Assembly (NCBI GenBank): GCA_905183005.1
Contig: CAJJDO010000039.1
Location: 377,187 to 441,186, forward strand
From: Paramecium pentaurelia
Lineage: Eukaryota; Ciliophora; Oligohymenophorea; Peniculida; Parameciidae
Length of the DNA stretch: 64,000 nt
Direction: 5' to 3'
Positions 24,785-35,751 of the stretch are shown here, piece by piece. Each line of letters starts with the position of its first letter. The stretch's first letter is position 1. The notes beneath the pieces are model-generated. The model ran no database searches. It saw only the letters and a list, made by a program, of their open reading frames with translations, and had not been told where the DNA came from. Position numbers and translations under genes: made by a program.

Positions 24785-25328
24785 TCACTTAATTGTAATA
24801 ATTTGGGTTGGTAATGTTTTCTTCTAACTTATTGATTCTATAATAATTGGTAATCCTCGTAATTCTACCAACTTATTATAAACATTTAACAAGAAAGTTG
24901 CATTATATGAATTGCTAGTGTCAGGTATCTTCATGCCCTTGCTCAAACACTCGAATGAATAATTAACATAATCAAAGAAGATCATTAATTTATCATTTGG
25001 TAACTTTTGAAGCAATTCCTAAATAAATTCTCTTCATTTTTACCCCTGAAACATTTTGAACTGTGAATTTGCTTAAAGTTTAATGAAATTTAGATAAAGC
25101 GAGTAACTTAATTTCCTCATTCTACACTTTTTAAACAGATTTTAATAATGTTGCAGAAACATTTCCAACCAAATCTCCTGGAAGTTTAAGCTATTTTAAT
25201 TCTTCTGCTGCATCTATATCATAATCTTTCTATGTTTTCTTAGTCTTTTCTTAATCCATATCAATATATAATTTATTTTTTAATAAACCATCTAATTAAG
25301 ATTGAATTTACACATATTCATTATTCAT
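24785..25328 (-). CDS. Small helical protein, unknown
   Basis: About 172 residues with one 25-nt intron at 25019-25043. The start is MNNEYVQIQSQLDGLL and the middle reads LPGDLVGNVSATLLKSVQ; the C-terminal part contains FLLNVYNKLVELRGLPIII. Mainly alpha-helical by eye, no membrane span. Not recognised. It sits 45 bp upstream of SMC2 on the same strand and 132 bp from the divergent RBR gene. Confidence 0.65.
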
Positions 25329-25460
25329 ATAAATAAAAACACCCCACTATACATCAAAATCATATACATAATAAAATATTTAAAATTCGTTATTTGTTTC
25401 TCCAAAATTTTATTCGAATTCATTTAGTATAAAAAATTTAATAAATTATTAATAATTTTT

Positions 25461-26475
25461 ATGCAAGTTCAAAATTTGTGTCAAATTTGTTACGAATAGA
25501 CTGAAATATCATTGTTGGAATGTAATTGCAAAGTGTGTCTATAATGTATTAAACATTATACAAAAGTATATGAATTATTTTTAATTAGATAAAAATAGAA
25601 GAATTTTGGACATCTGATGGTACACATTTAAACATTGATTGTCCAGGTGGATGTAAGTAAACTCTTTATTTTGATTCTATCCAACAATTAGCCATCTAAA
25701 ATTCTTTCATTTAAGATATTCATGAATAATTATTTAAAAGCTATTGTAGAAAATCTATAGATGTGTAATAATGTCCAAATAATAATTGTGAATTCTATTA
25801 TTTAAAACCTTGTAAGGCTAAATGTGTTGATATTTGTGAAATCTGTTAAACTCGATTAGAAAATTATGAATAGATTTCATATAAAACACTATTGAATGAA
25901 ATTACTGAATTTATTACTACATATTAATGTCCTAGATGTGAAGTTAAAATTACTAAAAACGGTGGTTGTTCACATATGACATGTTAAGTTTGTAAATTTG
26001 AATTTTGTTGGGATTGTAAATAAAATTGCAAAGACCATGATTGGAGTATTTGTATATATAATAATATATTTACACTAATCATCAAATACTAACTTCTTTA
26101 TACCTTATTGATTTCTATAGGTTTCGATGTCTATTTATTATAAATATTTGGATATGTATTTTCAATAACATACTTGTACATTATTATTACTAATAATTTA
26201 GATTTATACTAAATAATTCAATCCTATTATTATCTGGATTGATGTTAATTTAATTGAAGAAATTAAATGAGAAATATGAGAAAATCACATATCATAGAGT
26301 CATAGTTGGATCAATAACTTTAACTATACTCATTTTTATTTCCTACTTTATTTTAGAACAATCTCTTATAGACTTTATTTACTATATAATTAAGGAAATT
26401 TTATATGCAATAATCATTACAATTATTACTACTATTTTGAATTAGTTTTACAAATAGAAAATTAAGTTTAATTGA
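25461..26475 (+). CDS. RBR-type E3 ubiquitin ligase with membrane spans
   Basis: RING-between-RING ligase of 321 residues. RING1 begins at once (CQICYEQTEISLLECNCKVCLQC), the IBR follows (CPNNNCEFYY, CDICEIC-like pairs), and RING2 reads CPRCEVKITKNGGCSHMTC with FEFCWDC. The RING2 catalytic cysteine expected in the GGCxHMxC context is present. The C-terminal 110 residues hold about three to four hydrophobic segments, so the ligase is probably anchored in a membrane facing the cytosol. Introns are 25566-25588 (23 nt) and 26176-26201 (26 nt). It is convergent with the coiled-coil gene at 26503. Confidence 0.87.
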
Positions 26476-26502
26476 GTCTTTTTATATATATATATATTAT
26501 AT

Positions 26503-27754
26503 TCATAACTATTATATCCTACTATTAGTAGTATTCATAATTGATTATAACTTATCTTTAAATGTGTCAATTAATTCTCTTGAAGTATCTGTTATCCAAT
26601 AATATACTTTGTTTATTATTTATTATTAAACAATGTCTTCTGAACTCATTAGACTTTCTATTTTAATTGCTACATCATAATTCAATTCATTCAAACTGAT
26701 TTCATATGCAACAACTTCATCCATTATTTTAGCCACTTACATAATTAGATCATATAATACATATCCATTAAGCCCCTTCAATAAATACTTGTTTTTTAAT
26801 ACTAGTATAATTTTCATCTGAATTCATTTACTAATTCATTTCTTATATCTTTTATTAAAGTTCTAAAATCAATTATTCCTTTTATTTGATCAAATTAAAA
26901 CAATCTTACAATTAAGAGATATCTACTTTATCTTTACCATTCCCATTTTTTTATTTTTTAAGCCTTTCTATTTACTTTTGTTATTGCATTCCATCAACTG
27001 TTGTTCTACTATCTAATTATCTTTTTAATTATTCAATTTCTTATTAAGATTATTACTTTAATTTAATTATTTTATCTTAGTAACAATTTTGGAATTAATT
27101 ACTTAATTATAATAAAATTTCTTCCTTATTATCATAATCTTACATCAATTCAATACATTTAGTGGGAACCCAATTTCTATTAAAATATGATATAATTATA
27201 TACACTTCATTTATTTTAGATTTTCTAGTGTCAAACTTTACACTTCCTTTGATATAAGATTGACTTTCATCAAATCCTATGTTATTATATTCTTTTGTAT
27301 TTCTTAATAATTCAAGCAATTTTTTTACATCAATTCTCAACTATTCATTCTCCAACCTTATTAATTTTAAACTTTCTTTATCTGCTTATATTGAATCTAT
27401 TTATGATTCAATCAATTCCAATTTCTATTTCATTAACGAATTTTCAATTTTCACTTACTCTAATTCATCCTATAATTATGAATTTTCATCATTAATTTAA
27501 TTCAATTACTATTAAGCAGTTATTAATTTAGTATTTTTTTAAAACAATTCATCTTGTAAAGCTTAAATTTAAACTTAATAATTTTTAGCTGCATATGGGC
27601 TATTAATTGTAATTTATTATGGAGGCTATTACAAAATATCTGAATCATCATGTTTTGATTCCATACGTTATCTATTTATTAAAATATCATAATACTTAAT
27701 ATTTTTCCACATAGTTTATAATGTCTCTATTTCATTATCTGATTCTGTTTTCAT
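26503..27754 (-). CDS. Coiled-coil protein, unknown
   Basis: About 408 residues. Residues 60-160 and 230-310 are long coiled coils; between them is a globular-looking section (SVKFDTRKSKINEVYIIIS and FNRNWVPTKCIELM), and the C-terminus is helical (EGAQWILAKIMDEVVAYE). The final joint needs a 25-nt intron at 26736-26760 that ends in AAG; it alone links the two protein-like frames and gives a whole number of codons. Not recognised. Fits a structural or tethering role only in a general way. Confidence 0.65.
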
Positions 27755-27942
27755 TTTATAATAAAATATAATTTAAATTATTTTATTTCTATATATTTTA
27801 TAATAAAAAAATTTTTGTATTATAGATATCACAAGATACTCTCTCACTCTTTATTAATTAAATATTAACCATACTCGTTCAAACAACATTATTAATTATA
27901 AATTTAACACAAAATAAATCAAATTTATTAATACAAAAAAAA

Positions 27943-29826
27943 ATGTAAAAATTATTTGGTTCCACGTATGATTATCTAACTATTAGTCCAAATTAAGCAA
28001 GAGCAATAACTCATTCTGGTATTTCTATTAATTATCATTTTTAGCCACTTATGTAAAAGAAGGAACAGGAAAATAAGCTATTAGAAAGATATATGGTAAT
28101 GGAGGTGGTGGAGTGCCATTTGATTAATATGAATAATAAATGTTAGGCTAATTGAAGACAAAATTAAATGGATTAGCTAGGTATTTATTTATGTGAATAT
28201 CATAGTCATTATCCTGACACATTGTTATATCGATTCTTATATTCATTTCGTTTTGGTTTAGAAGAAACCTATAATGGAATAAAGAGTCATGAAGAGTGGT
28301 TGAATAATCCTTCTACATTCTAATTGAATAGTGGATCATAAGCTATTTTGGTAATTGTATGAGATTGAATTCTAGGACAAAGGAATTATTTATATGGGAG
28401 GCAGAGATAAAAAATTTAGGCCATCAGTGATTTTCTAAGTGGGTTTAATTGATTAAAAGAATATCAAAGGTGAAGAATTCTTAGCAGCATTAAACACCGT
28501 TTTTATGATTACATAGCAATATTGTTTTTATGAAGGATTCGTTGAAAATTGGATAATTTTAATTGATACAGCTGAATTAGGTCTATTAAGCTTGCCTATA
28601 GAAATATTGAAGAAGATTATTTCAACAGCTGCTGCCCATTATGTAGGAAATTTAGAAAAACTATATCTGTTGAATCCATCAATGGGTCTTAATATGTCCT
28701 GGAGTTTGGTTTCCAGTAAATGAATTCATTAATATTCTTAGAATTTATTGATGAAAGATCAAACAAGAAAATACAATTTCTGTAAAAAAAAGATTTCTCC
28801 AAATTACAAGAATATTTTGATCCAAGCTAATTAGAAGTATAGTTTGGTGGAACAATGCCTAAGATTAAGTAGTATTGGCCTCCATAACCTACAATTCAAA
28901 TTGAGAAACCTTAAGAATTATAGTAATCATATTAAATTCAAAACTATGAACCAAGTGTTAAATCATAAAAATCTAAGAGATCAGAACCATATAATCAATA
29001 AAAGTATTAAACATACTAAGCTCCATTTAAGAAATCATAATAAGATTCACAAACTCTTAATTTATAAGAATCATTAAAATAGGAATATTTTGATTCTAAA
29101 TTGAATCTACCTGTAGTCTAACCTACTTAATAAGCATCAAATAAATTAATATAATCAAGATAAACAGAAGAAAGACCATCTTAATTAACATAAAATTTTG
29201 GTTATGAAAGTAGTATATAAAAACCATAAAGATTGGAGTTTTAGAATGTGAATTCAGAGTCATCTCGAGAGATTCAGCATATATCCTTCTAAGATTTCCA
29301 TTTTGCTTCATAACCATAAAGCAATCAATAATCAAATTAAGGAAAATAAAGTTATAGATAAAATATAGAAGAGAGACAACTTTCTAAATTTCCAGTTATT
29401 GAAGAAGAACCATATGAAAGGAAGAGTTAATTTTTATAGTAATCTAATGGATATCCTAGTGAATCAAAAAATTTTGTTGAAGAACCTCTAGATTCAACTC
29501 GTTTTAGACAATCTTAATCATTAAGGAAATCAAATAAATAATATCATTTTAGTAAATAGGAATTTCATCCTCCATATCCAAATGCATTACCTTCAGGACC
29601 TGTAATTTTAGGGGCTACTGAAAATTATGAAGATGATTTTCAAAAGAAAGAAAATAAAAAAATACCCTCATCTAATTATTAATAACCTAAACCATAAGAA
29701 ATCAAATAATATTAAACAACATAATAATAAGCAGAATTATAACCACCACCATAGACTGGTATTTTGAAAAGAACAGCATGTTTCTAAGCAAGAGATGGTA
29801 AATACACAGCTTGTGATATATTTTGA
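27943..29826 (+). CDS. CRAL-TRIO (Sec14-like) protein with long Q/P/S-rich tail
   Basis: Lipid-binding Sec14-type protein of 593 residues. The N-terminal 280 residues carry the CRAL-TRIO fold: LLYRFLYSFRFGLEETY (CRAL N-terminal helix), RPSVIFQVG, WIILIDTAELGLLSLP and LYLLNPSMGLNMSW, ending LEVQFGGTMP, the usual closing strand. The remaining 310 residues are low-complexity, rich in Q, S, P and Y, without a visible domain. Four introns (28019-28044, 28181-28205, 28351-28375, 28716-28741) all begin GTA and end TAG. It probably exchanges phosphatidylinositol or similar lipids between membranes. Confidence 0.82.
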
Positions 29827-29901
29827 TTTTTGTAATACTCATAAATTTTACAAAGTTTTATTTATATTTGATAATATTTTTCAGTAATACAGAGCTAATA
29901 A

Positions 29902-30802
29902 TCATTAAAATTCGCCCCATTCATCATCTTCTGTCCCACCATATAATGATATCTTAATCTCTTTTATTGTTGGTCTTTTCTTTGGATCCTATTATAACAT
30001 TTTTTAAATTAATGTCACAGTACTAATTGAAATTTAAGATTAAGGAATTTCGAATATTGCTTATGCAATTCCAATTTTGTTCTATTCTGAAAATGCTGAT
30101 TTACGAAAACACATACTATACAAAATACATCCCAATTACCATATATCAACTCTTGTATCTATTACCTATCTTGTTAATACATCTATCATTTCTGGTGGTC
30201 TATATGTAATAGTTGTTGTTTAAGAGAACACTTCTTCTTATTATTATAATTATGCTTTATTTAATTAACTAAGATCAATGATTTCATTCGATGCTGATCC
30301 AAAATCACATAATTTAAAGATTTCTCCTTATATAAGAATATTTTCAAGTTTTAAATCTCTATGACTAATCTATTCTGCATGCAATACTTCCAATCCATCA
30401 AGAATTTATTTAAATATCTCTATTATTCTTCTCTCATTTAATACTTCCTATTATAAAACATTAAATAAGTTGTTTTAACATAATTCCATTACTAAACAAA
30501 CAAACATTTTATTTTATATTTTTATTTCTCCAAAATCAATTATTCTTACAATATTAGGATGTTCTGGTAATCTTGTCTATGTTAAATAATAATTATACCA
30601 TTATTCTTATTTCTTACATTGCCATTTTATAGACTTCTTAAGATTAAATGAATATTCTTTTTATAGCAAAGTTCTCACATTTCCAAATATATGCATACCC
30701 TCCTTCAGCTATTATGTATTCTTCTTTATATTTTCGATTTCTTAATTTGTAATTTTAAGCTTTACAAACAGGGTCAGATTTTCTGGTTAAACATTTGAGC
30801 AT
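29902..30802 (-). CDS. NAK-family (AAK1/GAK-like) protein kinase
   Basis: Ser/Thr kinase of 292 residues related to AAK1, GAK and yeast Ark1, which control clathrin traffic and actin. Motifs: glycine loop AEGGYAYIW, catalytic loop HRDLKLEN, CDFGSA, and the NAK-typical activation segment TTITYRPPEMID. The protein stops soon after the kinase domain, so the long adaptor-binding tails of AAK1 and GAK are absent. One short intron, 30577-30598 (22 nt). It is convergent with the CRAL-TRIO gene, 75 bp apart. Confidence 0.87.
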
Positions 30803-31165
30803 TTCAAATAAACAATATAATAATGATCATATGTAATTATAAACTTAAAATATATTATTATTTGTATTGCAAAATGAAGATTCTAAATATCTATTCAATG
30901 TTATTTACAAATTTAATTTTCTAAAAATCTTTTAAAGTTCTTAATCAGGCAAGGATTATATGAAAATTGATTATTTATTATGTAATAGAACAATATCAAT
31001 AATTATTAAACAAAATAAAATATAATTCTATTGATGATATAATTGAAGAACCTTTAAAGAAAATGATAATTCTTTATTAAAATAACTTATAAGTTTAATA
31101 GAATTAGAATCATTAAGTTAAATTAGTGGTAATCGAATTCTGATATAATTTGTATTTAATATTAA
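30803..31165. other. 363-bp spacer, nothing seen
   Basis: Between the kinase start and the UBL gene stop, both minus strand, so it should hold the kinase promoter. No protein-like frame or repeat is visible. Confidence 0.5.
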
Positions 31166-31636
31166 TCAACATTATTATCCTCCTCTTTATTAGATATTAG
31201 CTGTTATAGTACCTTTTGGCACCACACCTTATTAAATCAATGTTATTTATGGTTTTAAAATTTATTATCCAAATTAGAATTAGACCTCCTCTGATCTGAT
31301 TTATAAAAGCTCTTAAATCTTTTTACTCAAATCTTCTGTTGTCCAAGTTTCTTCAAAATCTATTTAGTAGCATTTATTCATGATAGGCACCATCAATGTA
31401 AGTGGATAACTTACTCGAATTATTATTAATGAACCTTTTACAACATTCTATTATAATAATGGTTTATTATTAATTAAAGGTTGATTCAAATAATAAAATT
31501 TGAGTTTCTCATCATTATTGAAAAATTACTCTTTAAATTCCTATTCTAATTAAAATGGAGTGACATCATTTGTTACTTCAATATTATATCTTTTATTTTT
31601 TGATGGGCATTCAATTATAATATTCACAGAGTCCAT
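31166..31636 (-). CDS. Tandem ubiquitin-like domain protein ending RGG plus three residues
   Basis: A 156-residue intronless protein that reads as two ubiquitin-like domains. The first runs from MDSVNIIIECPSKN to KGSLIIIRV, the second from PLTLMVPIMNK to TITANIQQRGGQQC. Each shows the beta-beta-alpha-beta-beta order by eye, with LNQPLINNKPLLQ and FGQQILKPQITLIQ in place of the ubiquitin strand-3 to strand-5 region. The second domain ends in RGG followed by QQC, resembling ubiquitin precursors that must be trimmed to expose the diglycine. Whether it is conjugated to targets is inference. It is divergent from the WD40 gene across an AAT microsatellite. Confidence 0.7.
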
Positions 31637-31661
31637 TTTCTTTATATTTAATAATGTTTTT

Positions 31662-31664
<3 letters not shown>

Positions 31665-31733
<69 letters not shown>
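31665..31733 (+). repeat. AAT microsatellite, about 23 units
   Basis: Nearly pure (AAT)n run between the divergent UBL and WD40 starts, followed by two interrupted units. It is in frame with the WD40 ATG at 31749, but a translated poly-Asn extension is unlikely because the frame upstream is hydrophobic and unlike the family. Probably part of the shared promoter or 5' leader. Confidence 0.8.
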
Positions 31734-31735
<2 letters not shown>

Positions 31736-31748
31736 GAATAATAAGAGT

Positions 31749-33101
31749 ATGAAATCAAATTTGCCTCAATAAAATTCGAATACTTTTGAATTATGTAATT
31801 AATTTTAAACTTAACTTCTAAATTTTAAGAACAAGATATAAACTTAATTATAAAATCTGAAGGATTAGATAAATTTAATAATAGAATTAACTTAAGAAAA
31901 AATTAATCAAAATATAATAGAAGAGAATGATGTTATAGAAGATGTTTTTCTGTGTTGTCAAGCATTTATAGAAAATAAATTAGATGATTGTTTGGCTATG
32001 GTAAAAAATTAAATCATTTAAATTTAAATATCAATATAAAGATCAACATAATAGAATAATAAATAAGGAACTTTAATAAATTCTACTTAATTTGAGTATA
32101 TGAATATTTATGATCAGAGCACATAATGTTCATCTAGCAACTTTAATAAATATGAATTAAAATAAACTATTCAATAAAAAGAAATTTGTTTCTCTCTTAT
32201 ATTTAACAGTTAAAATTCTATGATGATTTCAGGATGTGGAGAAAACATTAAATTATGGAAAATAATTAATGGATTAATTCAAAATGATCCTCATATTTTA
32301 TACGGACATACAAAATTAGTAACTTGTTTAATTTATACTAATGATGATAGATGTTTTATATCTGGAAGTGATGATGGAGATATTAGATTATGGAAAAAAG
32401 TATAGCCTAATTAATGGTAATCAACAACCTTAACTGTTCATCATTAAGGAGTCATAGGAGTATTGTTTAATAAATCAGATTAATAAATTATTAGTTTTGG
32501 TAAGGATCCTTCAATCCATATTATCAAATTTGGTTAATAGAATATTTTTTAGATTAAATAGACATTGAATAAGCATCAATCTATTCTTAATTGTCTTTGT
32601 ATGAATGAATCAGAATCTATTCTGGCTTCATCAGACTATCAAAAAATAATAATGATCTGGGTTAAAGATAATAATGCATAATGGCAATTCAAATAAATAG
32701 TAAATTAATCTACTAATGATTATTTTTGTAGAATGGTATTTATAAATAATTATCTTATTTGTTAATAATGGAGTAAACCTATTTCATAAGTGTTTATTGA
32801 AGTTAATGGATAATTCATTTAAAGACCTGATCTTTAAATTCAATTAAGTGAATAAAATTAGGACGACGAAGACTTATTTCCAACAATTTATAATAAAAAG
32901 AAAGGCATTTTAATTTAAAAACATGGACAATTTGTTTATATTTTGAAATAATTGAATAATTGTTAATTCAGGTAAGTATGCCCACCTATAAATTGTATTG
33001 ATTAATATAATTATGGAAATCTTAATAAAGATGGAAATAATTTGATTATTTGGAATTATAAGACCATGGAGTTCCGCAATTACGATTTGAGTTTATTTTG
33101 A
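31749..33101 (+). CDS. WD40-repeat protein with N-terminal coiled coil
   Basis: A 450-residue intronless protein. The N-terminal 130 residues are helical and Q-rich with a short Cys pair (VFLCCQAFIENKLDDCLAM), an arrangement I recognise from a large Paramecium WD40 family. A seven-bladed propeller follows, with GENIKLWKI, GHTKLVTCLIY, GSDDGDIRLWKK, LTVHHQGVIGV, HQSILNCLC and NLIIWNYKT as blade edges. No enzymatic domain is present. Start chosen at 31749, directly after the AAT repeat. Its role as an interaction platform follows from the fold only. Confidence 0.8.
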
Positions 33102-33856
33102 AAATTATATTTAAAACCCTAAATGTGAGGGTAGGAATAATTCAACGAAATATTTATGAATATTGTCCATTCTCTACCTTAAATCTTTCTATTAACTAAT
33201 AATTAATCAAAAAATAACAATAAAAAAATCAATACGATTCATTTGTTTATATACTATATTTCCATTGAAGCAAATGAATGATATCATATGGTGAAATTTA
33301 TTAGGTGTATATTTTGAAGTATTTTTAAAGTTGAAAATCATTTTCTTTTATATTATTTCTATTAGAAAATTTAAAATCATGAATAAAAAATTATTATTCT
33401 ATCATGCTATAATTATTTTCTAAGATGAAATCAAAGAAATATTTATTTGAAATTAGAATAATAATGACTATCATATAAAATTCATTAATAAAATATTATT
33501 TATTGTAGAATTGAGTCTGAGTGTACTTTTGGTGAATTAAGCTCTCACTTTGTAAATAGGAAAAGTAATCTTTGATCTTCTGTTTCCTCATCATAAAAGA
33601 TTGGCTTTTGTATAATTTGAATAACAATTTGAATAATTCCTTAAGTCGGTGTATCTCTAATAGCGTTGCACATTAATAATGAAGTACCAAGAAATATAAG
33701 AATTGAACCTAAAGTAATATAAATTACTCAATAAGATTTGATAAATATTCTATTAAGGATTTTAATTTTAGATAAATAATCATAAATCAAATATTGATCA
33801 TCTCGAATATAATTATAATAATCAAATAATTACTATTATAATGATAGCAGCGATTG
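33102..33856. other. 755-bp spacer, no firm gene
   Basis: Mostly AT-rich noncoding sequence. A minus-strand frame ending at a TGA at 33545 would encode a short hydrophobic segment (SILIFLGTSLLMCN), but it has no start without crossing a TGA, so I do not call it. No repeats stand out. Confidence 0.45.
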
Positions 33857-34679
33857 ATGATAGATTAAAATTTAATTGTGAAATAATCTAAAAAAGCACA
33901 ACAATCAATTTTGGAAGGTATGAATTAATAATATCAATATTAAAGAGAATTTTGGATGACTCCAACAATTTAAATATTTTTAGCAGGATTTTAAAAAGAA
34001 ATCATAAAAGGGGATTTAAAGTTTCAATTATAGATAACTAGATAATAAGTTAATAGTTTTGATGTTGCTTTGAATAATTGATCTGAACATTTTTTAAAAG
34101 ACATACATATTTGGTATTAAAAAAATTATTATATTTAGTTCTATAGCTGGATCATAAAATGTTGTTAAATCAAAATCCTTAATAAATATCAACTAAAAGA
34201 CTGATGAATTTGTAGGTTTGGAAGGAACTTCAAAAAATTTAATTTATGGAGTAAGTAAGATCTCTAATTTTTATGGAGCCTTAATGATTCAATTATGATA
34301 GTTTGAATATGAATAAGAAAAGCCTGGTGTAGGAATTAGTAATGAATATTAATTAATTTTAATTAGGTTAAGTTGATATGATCATGGGATTAATATAAAA
34401 TGATGGTATGTTGTGTCCATTAGGGTATTATGAATGTAATTTCAATGGAATATTAATTGCTTTGTGTGAAAGTACTAGTGGTTCTCAATCTTGGAAAAGA
34501 ATTAAGTCTATAAAGAGTAGGAAAGGATGGAATGGAAAATTTAAGATTGATGGAATCGAAAATTTAAGATTGATGGAAAGACTTTAAAGACTCAAGATGC
34601 TAATTGCATTTAAGATATTTAATTATATTTAGAGGCATGAAGATAGTTTAATAAGATGTATTGAAAACAATATTTTATT
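33857..34679 (+). pseudogene. Probable pseudogene, two in-frame TGA codons
   Basis: One coherent reading runs from ATG 33857 through QREFWMTPTIQIFLAGF, SIAGSQNVVK, TDEFVGLEGTSKNLIYG, then GLIQNDGMLCPLGYYEC and SGSQSWKRIKS. Two TGA codons interrupt it, at 34079 and 34296. Good introns exist at 34114-34138 (25 nt) and in the 34339-34368 area (28 nt), so splicing signals survive. The second TGA could be inside a 51-nt intron (34251-34301), longer than any other here; the first has no such escape. A 21-bp direct repeat 24 bp apart (34534 and 34558) adds to the damaged look. The family is unknown to me. Confidence 0.5.
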
Positions 34680-34699
34680 TAAATAATTAAAATTAATTC

Positions 34700-34957
34700 A
34701 TGATTATTCCTATTAGATGTTTTACTTGTGGAAAGGTATTGAAATGTTAATTGAAACAATTAGGTAGTTGGTCATTTATGGAATGATTATGTTTAATTAC
34801 TATAAGATGGTGTAACAACAGGAGAGTCTTTAGATAGATTGGGTTTGGAGAGATATTGTTGCAGAAGAATGATATTAACACATGTAGATTTGATAGACAA
34901 ATTATTAAACTATAATAGTATTTGTTAAGAGTATTTTTAGTTTACAAAACACTGTGA
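34700..34957 (+). CDS. RPB10: RNA polymerases I, II and III subunit RPB10 (ABC10-beta)
   Basis: Tiny zinc-binding subunit shared by all three nuclear RNA polymerases. The 68-residue product is collinear with the family: MIIPIRCFTCGKVVG with the first CxxC, LGLERYCCRRMILTHVDLI with the paired cysteines, and LLNYN near the end. Introns 34736-34763 (28 nt) and 34918-34940 (23 nt) are needed; with the second removed the tail is NIYKTL. Length equals the usual 65 to 70 residues. Confidence 0.95.
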
Positions 34958-35415
34958 AGTTCTGAATTTTTATTAGCAAAATTTTAGTTCATTATTATTA
35001 TATATATAATTCATATAATATATAAATTGATATTATAATTTAGTCTTATAAATATATTCTTTAAATAATTAATTTAGTATATTTCAAAGTTTATAATCTT
35101 TATATATAAAATGATTTATAATGACAAAAATATTTGAAATATTCTTCAAATGTATAACATGACTTGAATTTAAGAGAAAAAAGAATTGTTTTAAATAAGT
35201 TTAAAATAAATGATTCATTCTTGATACAGAACTGATTTTGTTATTTTAGATCCTTATTTAAGGATAAGAATGGAGTATATATTAAATTTATCATCAAATT
35301 CAGAGTTATTGTGTAAAATCCAATTCAAATATTTTTTTAGGAGTTTCTCTTTGAATATATGGGCTGTTTAACTTAGGTATGAATGATCTCTTTAGATTAA
35401 AGTAATCTAGCAACT
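34958..35415. other. 458-bp spacer, possibly with an upstream exon of the next frame
   Basis: No firm gene. A plus-strand frame from ATG 35271 (MEYILNLSSNSELL) could splice to the small ORF that follows using a 26-nt intron ending in AAG, but the evidence is thin. Confidence 0.35.
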
Positions 35416-35691
35416 ATGAATAATTAAATTGATAAATTTAAAAAGAGGAACTCCTGTTGCAACTCAAAAATTGTCTTTTTCAGTAATTCTTTCACTCAAC
35501 TTCTCAAATGCTAAATAAATAATCGAATGATATATGAAATGTATCATTCAGGATAGTATTAAAGATGCATAATACAACTGTTAGAGAATAAAAAAATAAC
35601 CAAGGAAAAGAATAAATCATTTTATAAAAAGTAATTGCATGAAATAAATTAGGAAAATTTTGAAGCATTATAATTGTTAAGATCCTTATGA
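35416..35691 (+). CDS. Small basic ORF, unknown
   Basis: A 91-residue frame starting MNNQIDKFKKRNSCC and ending ENFEALQLLRSL, with a helical K/E/N-rich second half. Not recognised, and short enough to arise by chance, though its composition is protein-like. A longer model starting at 35271 is possible. It lies just before the two secreted paralogues. Confidence 0.35.
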
Positions 35692-35751
35692 TATATATAT
35701 AAATCGTTGATTTTTATTAGCATTAACATTAATATAAAATTATATACACAT

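Noticed and set aside
31560..31748. Upstream extension of the WD40 protein with poly-Asn
   Set aside because: The frame before the AAT run is hydrophobic, antisense to the UBL gene and unlike the family; the start at 31749 is simpler.
33545..33800. Minus-strand small hydrophobic frame (SILIFLGTSLLMCN)
   Set aside because: No start codon is available without crossing a TGA, and no intron of acceptable length joins an upstream exon.
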